Source: Chitinophagales bacterium (GTDB lineage: Bacteria; Bacteroidota; Bacteroidia; Chitinophagales; CAIODY01). From it: DNA of 6,754 bases. Location: NCBI GenBank assembly GCA_023251415.1, contig JAHEYX010000175.1, forward strand, positions 1 through 6,754, given 5' to 3'. A program made the position numbers and the translations under genes. Positions 1 through 6,221 of this stretch are shown here, piece by piece (within the stretch, counting starts at the first letter, position 1; each line of letters begins with the position of its first letter). The notes beneath the pieces were generated by a model that saw nothing but the letters and a program-made list of their open reading frames with translations, made no database searches and was not told the DNA's origin.

Positions 1-101
1 ATTAATGCATGAACAAACTCATGGGGCAGTACTACTCCTTGAAAAAAAATCAAGAGTAAAATACAGCTTATAACTACTTTAAATTGGTTACGCACGAACA
101 T
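1..101 (-). CDS. Partial ORF, signal-peptide-like N-terminus of a small unknown protein (continues past left edge)
   Basis: An open frame runs from an ATG at 101 to the left edge, giving about 33 residues that begin MFVRNQFKVV. A short basic start (R4, K8) is followed by a strongly hydrophobic stretch at about residues 9-25 (ISCILLLIFF in its core). This looks like a Sec signal peptide or a single membrane anchor. After it comes LPHEFVHAL, which includes the string H-E-F-V-H. The frame opens directly after the stop codon of the upstream HIT gene. A GTG two codons upstream (107) is an alternative start. The gap to the HIT stop is about 21 bp on the same strand, so co-transcription is plausible. 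The rest of the protein is missing and I do not recognise the family. Short secreted histidine-containing proteins are common in Bacteroidota, and a metalloprotease is only a possibility. Cys13 lies inside the hydrophobic segment without a good lipobox, so a lipoprotein is not supported. Confidence 0.45.
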   Translation of the reverse strand, partial: MFVRNQFKVVISCILLLIFFQGVVLPHEFVHAL

Positions 102-122
102 CGCCACAAAAATAGACAGAAA

Positions 123-515
123 TTAAAACTTGCTGCTGATTTGTTGTGTTAATGATGTTAATTTTTCAGTGCTTAAATTCAATTTTGGGTTTGAAAAATT
201 GATGTCGCTTGCTTGTTGCATAGGAATGAGATGTACATGTGCATGAGGTACTTCTAATCCAATTACGGTAATACCAATTCGTTTGCAAGGAATGGCTTGT
301 TTGAGCGCCTTAGCAACTTGTTTAGCAAAAACCATCAAGCCACTTAGTTCTTCATCAGTTAAATCAAAAATATAATCCTCTTCACGTTTAGGAACCACCA
401 GGGTATGTCCTTCTACTAAAGGATTAATGTCGAGGAAAGCTAAATAGTTTTCGTTTTCTGCAATTTTATAGCAAGGAATCTCACCACTTATTATTTTCGA
501 AAAAATACTGGCCAT
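123..515 (-). CDS. HIT family protein (histidine triad nucleotide-binding/hydrolase)
   Basis: The protein has 130 residues, the usual size for a bacterial single-domain HIT protein of the HINT branch. These are cytoplasmic homodimers that bind nucleotides and hydrolyse nucleoside phosphoramidates or related AMP conjugates. The N-terminus IFSKIISGEIPCYKI (4-18) is the typical family opening. The segment AFLDINPLVEGHTLVVPK (26-43) is the conserved nucleotide-binding strand and loop. The histidine triad is HAHVHLI at 91-97, with H91, H93 and H95 present and H93 the expected nucleophile by analogy with HINT1. The C-terminal region (about 101-130) is short and variable. The ATG at 515 is chosen because family homology begins immediately. 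The gene lies 5 bp downstream of greA, so the two are almost certainly one transcript. A greA-HIT adjacency is, to my recollection, common in Bacteroidota. The physiological substrate is unknown, as it is for most bacterial HIT proteins. Confidence 0.93.
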   Translation of the reverse strand: MASIFSKIISGEIPCYKIAENENYLAFLDINPLVEGHTLVVPKREEDYIFDLTDEELSGLMVFAKQVAKALKQAIPCKRIGITVIGLEVPHAHVHLIPMQQASDINFSNPKLNLSTEKLTSLTQQISSKF

Positions 516-520
516 AGCTA

Positions 521-991
521 CTAGATAAATATTTCTAAAACTTCAAATTGCAATACACCGGCCGGTACATTTATTTCTGCTTTATCGCCAATTTTTTTAC
601 CCAACAAGCCTTTTCCAATGGGTGAATTAACAGAGATTTTTCCGGTTTTTAAATCAGCTTCCTTTTCAGAAACCAACTGATAATTAATCGTTTTTTTATC
701 TTTTAAATTTTTGACTTTAACATTGCACATTACCGATACCTTAGAAGTATCGACAGAGGAGGCATCCATCACTCTTGCATTTGATAACATGTCTTCTAAT
801 TTAGCAATTTTAGCTTCTAAATGACCTTGAGCTTCCTTGGCAGCATCATATTCAGCATTTTCACTTAAGTCACCTTTTTCACGTGCTTCTGCTATTTGGC
901 GAGCCATATCCGGACGGCCTTTTGTTTTAAGTTCATTAATCTCATTAATTAAATTTTCTAAACCTTCTTTTGATAAATAAATATACGCCAT
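521..991 (-). CDS. greA: Transcription elongation factor GreA
   Basis: GreA binds the RNA polymerase secondary channel and stimulates cleavage of backtracked RNA, rescuing arrested complexes. Starting at the ATG at 991 the protein has 156 residues, matching the family (about 158), and begins MAYIYLSKEG. The N-terminal coiled coil spans about 6-75. Its tip, GDLSENAEYDAAKEAQG (40-56), holds the two acidic residues D41 and E44 that coordinate the catalytic magnesium in known GreA proteins. The FKBP-like C-terminal domain follows (about 80-156), with the hallmark ISVNSPIGKGLLGKKIGD at 119-136. The frame stays open upstream to another ATG at 1027. That would add 12 residues (MPCYFFTINTPN) unlike any GreA N-terminus and would place the start inside the terminator hairpin, so it is rejected. 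The stop is TAG at 521-523, 5 bp before the HIT gene. GreA rather than GreB is favoured by length and motifs. Confidence 0.96.
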   Translation of the reverse strand: MAYIYLSKEGLENLINEINELKTKGRPDMARQIAEAREKGDLSENAEYDAAKEAQGHLEAKIAKLEDMLSNARVMDASSVDTSKVSVMCNVKVKNLKDKKTINYQLVSEKEADLKTGKISVNSPIGKGLLGKKIGDKAEINVPAGVLQFEVLEIFI

Positions 992-1009
992 GTTCGGGGT
1001 GTTTATTGT

Positions 1010-1050
1010 AAAAAAATAACAGGGCATCTGTTGGAATCAGACGCCCTGTT
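1010..1050 (-). terminator. Intrinsic (Rho-independent) terminator after the PorV/PorQ-like gene
   Basis: The arm at 1038-1050 pairs with 1018-1030 to give a 13-bp stem around a 7-nt loop (1031-1037). Read as minus-strand RNA the stem is complete, with one G-U wobble (positions 1042 and 1026). On the plus strand the same position would be an A-C mismatch. The minus-strand transcript then continues with an A and a run of seven U (1016-1010). The other flank has no T run in the plus direction. The hairpin therefore stops minus-strand transcription coming from the envelope gene module, about 20 bp after its last stop codon, and separates it from greA. Confidence 0.88.
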
Positions 1051-1071
1051 GTTTGCAAAATTAAAAAAATA

Positions 1072-2157
1072 TTATAATCCTAAGCGAATTCCAACGGCAT
1101 GAGTTCCGTGGAAAGGATTGGTTGTACCGTATGAATAGTCGATGGCAAAAGTAGGTCCATCTTTCTTAACAGGCACTTCAAAAGTTAAACCGGCACGTAA
1201 TCCGGTATATACATTCTTACGGGTATCAGCGCTAAGAATACCGGTTTCATAACGGTAGCCTAAGCGAGCCATAAACATTTTACGATAACCATATTCAACA
1301 CCAACACCAAATTGGTCGCTGGTAAAAGAGTTTGAAGTAAAGTTGGCAGCCAAGGTTAAACGGTGTAAATCCGGATCTTTAGGCAATAAAATAAAATCAT
1401 AAGCGCCACCGATATTAAGCAAAGAAGGCAATTCAAAATGTTCTGAACGCATTTCTTCAGTTAACAAATATTTTCCGCTAGGGGCTAAGTTAGAAAACGA
1501 TAAACCATCTCCGCTATAATGCATAGGAGTACCAACATTACGCAAAGAAATACCGAAATGAATATTGTCTTTAGGACCGGTTACATATTGAATACCTGCA
1601 TCTAAAGCAACGCCTTGAGCTTTTGCATTCGGAATAGCTTCAGATATAATGGTAATTCCCATACCACCTGAAATTGATTCCGAAAACTTTTTAGCATACG
1701 ATAAAGCCAAATTTAAAAATTGGGGCTTATAGGTTCCCAATGTTGCTACTCCGTTTACCACATCCGGAACTTCAGTTGTTGTAATTGGAATTTCACCAAA
1801 ACTCATAGACATTACACTTAAACCAAGTACACCACCATCTTTACCTAAGCGTTGAGAAAATCCTAAGTTATTAATGGCCATGTCACCCCCTTTCAAAGCT
1901 AAATAGGTGTTATGTGCAAAAACCAGTTCCGTTTTTTCGGTGAAGGCCAATCCGGCAACATTTACACGCGAAGCTTCAATACCTTTAATACATGCAGTAT
2001 TTAAGCCGCTCCATCCGGAACTTCTGGCGTATGGATTGATTAATAACTCATAAGCTCCGGCTTGACCGGTACGGTCTTTATTTCCGGCAAATGAGTTTTC
2101 AGCATACAACATGCTTGTAATGGAAAGCCCGAAGATTATTTTTTTTATGGTATTCAT
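1072..2157 (-). CDS. PorV/PorQ family outer-membrane protein (T9SS-associated beta-barrel)
   Basis: The protein has 361 residues. A Sec signal peptide covers about 1-24 (basic NTIKK, hydrophobic core, probable cleavage after NSFA). The mature N-terminus GQAGAYELLINPYARSSG (31-48) and the following GLNTACIKGIEASRVNVAGLAF region (51-72) are the characteristic opening of PorV/PorQ proteins. These are FadL-like 14-strand barrels of Bacteroidota. Repeated amphipathic strands follow, for example LNLALSYAKKF (138-148), IHFGISLRNVG (199-209), FGVGVEYGYRKMFMARLGYRYE (about 283-304) and a final strand HAVGIRLGL. In the T9SS, PorV carries cargo from the SprA translocon to the PorU sortase, while PorQ acts with PorZ. 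This gene lies 43 bp downstream of a T9SS-type cargo gene, so a role as dedicated carrier or surface partner of that cargo is inferred. I cannot tell whether it is the housekeeping PorV or, as the context suggests, a paralogue. The terminator follows directly. Confidence 0.85.
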   Translation of the reverse strand: MNTIKKIIFGLSITSMLYAENSFAGNKDRTGQAGAYELLINPYARSSGWSGLNTACIKGIEASRVNVAGLAFTEKTELVFAHNTYLALKGGDMAINNLGFSQRLGKDGGVLGLSVMSMSFGEIPITTTEVPDVVNGVATLGTYKPQFLNLALSYAKKFSESISGGMGITIISEAIPNAKAQGVALDAGIQYVTGPKDNIHFGISLRNVGTPMHYSGDGLSFSNLAPSGKYLLTEEMRSEHFELPSLLNIGGAYDFILLPKDPDLHRLTLAANFTSNSFTSDQFGVGVEYGYRKMFMARLGYRYETGILSADTRKNVYTGLRAGLTFEVPVKKDGPTFAIDYSYGTTNPFHGTHAVGIRLGL

Positions 2158-2200
2158 AAGCTATAATTTCTTTAGAGGATACAAAATTTAATTTTCAAGT

Positions 2201-5200
2201 TTAGAAGGTATTCAATTCAATAGGACGCATCACACCAAACCATTTTATTACACGTTGCGCCGATTGATTAGCTTTTTCTCCTAAACCATCTGCGGATATA
2301 TGAATTAAATATAAACCACTTGAAACTGGAATATTAGCGCTGTTTTTCAAATCCCAATCTTGGAAAGTTTCACCATCGGTATCTCTTTTAAATTGACGAA
2401 TTAATGTTCCATCAACTGAATAAATAGAAATGGTACACTTCTTAGGCAAATTCGTGATTTTCACTCTCGAATCAACAGAGCTTACTTCATAGTTGGAATA
2501 AGCGTAATAAGGGTTTGGAACAACATTAATCAAGTCCAATGCAGTTTTTGCATCAGCAGTACTTCCGGTATCAGCAGCCAAACCTTTCATATCGAAACGA
2601 TATTTAGGATAGTTTGGATAATTCGGGTTTAATCCGGTATTGTATTTAGCATAAGGCTTAGCCACACGCAATTGTACTTTTACATCCGAAGGAATAATTC
2701 CGTCTTTAGCTGATAATAATGTTGTACCGGTAACATCGATAGCTAATGGCACATTCACCCATTGTGCATCTTCAAATGCTGTACGAATAACTGTTGGATT
2801 ACCTGAATTTAAATTAGCTAAGTAGGCTCCGGCTGAATTACTTGTAGCACTTGCATCCTCATCATTGCCATTGTAAGCATAACGATGATTCATTACATAA
2901 ATATAATGACGTCCACCATATTTAGCTTCACCGGTTTTATCAAACATTCTGCTGGTTGGATTCCAAAGCATATCATCACCATTATCACTTTTTAACCATG
3001 AATCTTCACCGAAAATGATATCTAATCTTTCACCGGTTTCAACATTGATAGCATACCCCGGGAACCAACTCAACCCTTGTGGAGTTGATGATGATGCAGG
3101 CGTATAAATTGGAGTACCATCTGCATTTACGTCATTATAGCTTTTCCATGAATCATGTTTTCTTGCTTGCAAGTGTGGAGAGCTAGATGTAAAGCCGTTA
3201 ATTCTCGACATGTCGGGGTCTGTTTCAACAACTACACAACGTGTCCATTTCGATTTATCATTTGTAAATACGATATCTACACTAGGTAAATTATGCAATT
3301 TATGCGCATTAGAATTTACAGAAACCGCATCAAATGCCGGTAAAATTGCAGCTTGAAGATCCGCTCCTGTAGTAGGGAAGGATTGAACATGTGCACATAA
3401 ACGATAGGGAGCCCATGTTCCTTCAACCACCTTTTCATAATCTGCATCTTTATCAATAGGGCTTGAATTATTCATGTCGAAATCAGACCATGAAGCATTA
3501 GCAGTTGACTTATATGTACCGGAACGAATCCAGTTTTGTTCATTATCTCCATCTTGATCAGGCACACCGTTATACCATAATTTGCTTACATCTAAATCAA
3601 TGTTCCAAGCAATAAATCCGTTTTTATCCGCCAAGTTAAATACTGATCCGCCGGAATTGAATTTCGTTCCCGGATAGGCAATTTGCTTAACGTTAACTGA
3701 GAATCCCCAATCTTCGAAAATTTGTTCGTTAGCTTGACGCATATCACTTGCAGAATAACGTGTTTCGCCGGTTGAAGTATTTACTAATTTCCAATAAGCA
3801 GTTGCATTAATACTGTCTTTTTTGCTGGCATCTCTTGGAGTTAAAGTACTATCTAGTAAATACAATTCATACGAATACGGTTGTAATAATTTTGGATCTA
3901 CTACTTTAACATCAATTGGACCTCCTAATGTGTCATAGGTGAGTTCTGACAAGAAACCGGATGCTAAAATTTTATCCACTGATTCTTGCGTTAAATCCAA
4001 GAAATTACCGCCGTTACCATAACCTTCAACTCGAGTAATATTTGGTTGATCACCATATTTTGCATGTAATACAGTTCCGCCTTTTTCAGGAGTAACAATA
4101 TGTGGGATACCGGTATAAACTTTTACGCGACGACGACTAGGTTTGTAAGGATCATCTTGTGAAGTTGGATCTGCATCAGAGAATGCTTTGTAATTGTTGT
4201 AAGCATAAGCTATTACCATGAAGTAATAGTTTTTATGATTAATTAAATCGGTATTACCTGAGGCGAATGCATCCGATTTAATTACAAAACTGTGCTTAAT
4301 CCCTTGATCTGCTCCGGTAACCTGCAATACAGGAACGTTCGCATTAATGTTTAAGTCTTTAGTAAAGTTTACAATTTTAGTTACACCATTTTTAATATCC
4401 ACTTGAGCAACCTCACGTGCTTTACTTAAATCATGAAGTTCAGCAGCATTAACAGATTGGTCTTTCAATTGGAAAATTTGGTACCCTTCAAATGTATAAG
4501 AAGCTTCTAAAGTGTCTTTTTTAGTATAGGGAACAGATCCTACATAAGGTATAATTGTATTATCAAATTCCTTATAGCTTTCGTTCATGTTGTTTGAACC
4601 TGCAGGATTAGAAATTGTCAATACCAATTGTTTGTCGTATTCTTTAATAGATAAATCCGGAGCATCAGGTCCGTTTAAAATACGGAAATTAGCATCAAAT
4701 AAACCTTGCGCCTTTCTGTCAGCATTTAACAATACAGAGAAATTAGGACAAGGATATTGGATTGGGCGAACCCAAACTACCCCAACAGTAACGGTTTGTT
4801 TAGCACCCGGTTTCAATTGGAATGGTCCGGATGATTCCACTATACGTAAGTCACCAGGAGTTACGGTTGGGTTACACATTGACCAATAAGGTAAACCTGA
4901 ACCTACGTGATTACCTGACATATTTGGTTGATCGGCATATACGAAGTGCGTATTGCTAGTTCCTAAGTGACCATTTCCGCCATAAGTAAAGCGTGTTCCA
5001 TCTCTCCAAGTTCCGGTCATATAACCATAAAACTGAACAGCATTTTGAGGATCGGCTTGAGTTGATGGAGTAGTATTGTAGTAGTAATAGAAACCGGTCA
5101 TTCCAAGAACATTACCGTTTTTATCTTTTGGTCCTTGGAAGAAATCGATACCTACCATTGGAATATCCGTTAAATAACCGGCAGGACAAGGTTCATCATT

Positions 5201-6193
5201 CGCATCAGCATTGTAACAAATACCTAAACCTGTACCAGAACCTATTGCGGTACCACTGGTATCGCAACCGATGTAATCATCATTTGCACATCCTAAATCC
5301 GGATCTACCCATTGTGCAATAAAGGCACTATCCAATTCGTAGTTTCCTTTGTTGAACAAATCATAACGATAAAAGGTCATGCTGTTAATATCATCATTAG
5401 TTGAATAAGCAAAAGCTGTGGCGTTTACTTGTAAACCAATTGGATCAGCAGTAGTTTCTGTATGGATATTTCCTTTATCATTATAAACCCACCATATCAT
5501 TTGATCAGGAAATACTGTGGTATCTGTTGGATTAAATGCAGGATAATCACCTTTAGTGACATCGTATAAACCATCACCATCATCATCGTGGAACGGTGCT
5601 AATTCGTCAATGATATTAATTTGTGTGTTATTTGTTCCAACAGCGGTATTACCCTTAGCCGGCCATTCAACAATAACTTTAGGCATACTTCCAACCAAAG
5701 CTTTATTAGCAATAGCCTTATATGCTTGAATATCTGTTAAATTTACTTTCCAGAAACGATCGAATGTATTACAAGTAGCCGCATCGATTGATCCGGTAGC
5801 ATCTAATGGACCAGGGAAGTAGTCGTTACCATTTTGGCGATACGTTTGAGCAGCAACACGTAAGTTACCGGCATTATCAATACCACCAACCCATATGGAT
5901 GCAGCAAACAAGCTACTTACAGAAGGCTTAGAACCAGGTGGATCAATTTTTGGAACTTCATAACGAGCAACAGCCAAACCACGATCCCACCACATGTCGC
6001 CTCCGTTCATGATTAACGCACGAACGTTATTGATATCCAAATCAATTTGGGCAGTTGCAGAGGCACAACCTGCGGCAGTACTTTTAGGATGAGTCGGTTT
6101 AGACGACTTAAACCCTTTAATTTGATCAGCAAATAAGGATTGGGTAACAAATGCTCCCATGGCCATCAGCAATAAAAATTTACTTTTTTTCAT
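2201..6193 (-). CDS. Large secreted protein with T9SS type A-like C-terminal sorting domain
   Basis: The 1330-residue protein has a signal peptide at about 1-22 (KKSK, then a hydrophobic core, cleavage near SLFA/DQ). The N-terminal part (about 50-480) is a compact, aromatic- and Asp-rich module. It contains a calcium-type loop DDDGDGLYD (203-211) and the patch WVDPDLGCANDDYIGCDTS (295-313). Next, about 505-670 looks like beta-sandwich or fibronectin-III-like material (GPDAPDLSIKEYD at 508-520, KNYYFMVIAYAYNN at 654-667). The region 700-1200 is a further unassigned extracellular segment (VETGERLDIIFGEDS at 1051-1065). The last 113 residues (1218-1330) form the sorting domain: NVVPNPYY, VKITNLP, CTISIYSVDGTLIR, SGLYLIHI and a terminal VIKWFGV strand. 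Such domains direct export through the T9SS, then removal and anchoring or release at the surface. No enzyme signature was found. The gene lies 28 bp after a TonB-dependent receptor gene and 43 bp before the PorV-like gene. Similar large proteins are, from memory, widespread but uncharacterised in Bacteroidota. Confidence 0.85.
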   Translation of the reverse strand: MKKSKFLLLMAMGAFVTQSLFADQIKGFKSSKPTHPKSTAAGCASATAQIDLDINNVRALIMNGGDMWWDRGLAVARYEVPKIDPPGSKPSVSSLFAASIWVGGIDNAGNLRVAAQTYRQNGNDYFPGPLDATGSIDAATCNTFDRFWKVNLTDIQAYKAIANKALVGSMPKVIVEWPAKGNTAVGTNNTQINIIDELAPFHDDDGDGLYDVTKGDYPAFNPTDTTVFPDQMIWWVYNDKGNIHTETTADPIGLQVNATAFAYSTNDDINSMTFYRYDLFNKGNYELDSAFIAQWVDPDLGCANDDYIGCDTSGTAIGSGTGLGICYNADANDEPCPAGYLTDIPMVGIDFFQGPKDKNGNVLGMTGFYYYYNTTPSTQADPQNAVQFYGYMTGTWRDGTRFTYGGNGHLGTSNTHFVYADQPNMSGNHVGSGLPYWSMCNPTVTPGDLRIVESSGPFQLKPGAKQTVTVGVVWVRPIQYPCPNFSVLLNADRKAQGLFDANFRILNGPDAPDLSIKEYDKQLVLTISNPAGSNNMNESYKEFDNTIIPYVGSVPYTKKDTLEASYTFEGYQIFQLKDQSVNAAELHDLSKAREVAQVDIKNGVTKIVNFTKDLNINANVPVLQVTGADQGIKHSFVIKSDAFASGNTDLINHKNYYFMVIAYAYNNYKAFSDADPTSQDDPYKPSRRRVKVYTGIPHIVTPEKGGTVLHAKYGDQPNITRVEGYGNGGNFLDLTQESVDKILASGFLSELTYDTLGGPIDVKVVDPKLLQPYSYELYLLDSTLTPRDASKKDSINATAYWKLVNTSTGETRYSASDMRQANEQIFEDWGFSVNVKQIAYPGTKFNSGGSVFNLADKNGFIAWNIDLDVSKLWYNGVPDQDGDNEQNWIRSGTYKSTANASWSDFDMNNSSPIDKDADYEKVVEGTWAPYRLCAHVQSFPTTGADLQAAILPAFDAVSVNSNAHKLHNLPSVDIVFTNDKSKWTRCVVVETDPDMSRINGFTSSSPHLQARKHDSWKSYNDVNADGTPIYTPASSSTPQGLSWFPGYAINVETGERLDIIFGEDSWLKSDNGDDMLWNPTSRMFDKTGEAKYGGRHYIYVMNHRYAYNGNDEDASATSNSAGAYLANLNSGNPTVIRTAFEDAQWVNVPLAIDVTGTTLLSAKDGIIPSDVKVQLRVAKPYAKYNTGLNPNYPNYPKYRFDMKGLAADTGSTADAKTALDLINVVPNPYYAYSNYEVSSVDSRVKITNLPKKCTISIYSVDGTLIRQFKRDTDGETFQDWDLKNSANIPVSSGLYLIHISADGLGEKANQSAQRVIKWFGVMRPIELNTF

Positions 6194-6221
6194 ATATCGA
6201 TCGTTGTTGATGAAAAATTAA

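Noticed and set aside
2158..2200. Possible promoter (TAAATTTTG) between the cargo and PorV-like genes
   Set aside because: It needs an extra base relative to TAnnTTTG, has no TTG element at the right distance, and such matches are expected by chance in AT-rich gaps. No hairpin is present either, supporting co-transcription.
4587..4889. Plus-strand open frame of 100 codons
   Set aside because: It lies wholly inside the well-supported minus-strand secreted-protein gene, has no recognisable motif, and looks like an antisense shadow.
5128..5322. Plus-strand open frame of 64 codons rich in His/Asn/Leu
   Set aside because: It is antisense to the cargo gene, and its His-rich composition comes from reading the complement of the Asp- and Tyr-coding stretch.
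5560..5590. CAT/ATC-rich triplet run suggesting a microsatellite
   Set aside because: It is short and imperfect and encodes the conserved-looking Asp-rich calcium loop, so coding explains it.
6194..6221. Palindrome CGATCG with ATATATCGA just upstream of the cargo start
   Set aside because: It is too short and isolated to support an operator, and the 28-bp gap is better read as an ordinary intra-operon spacer.
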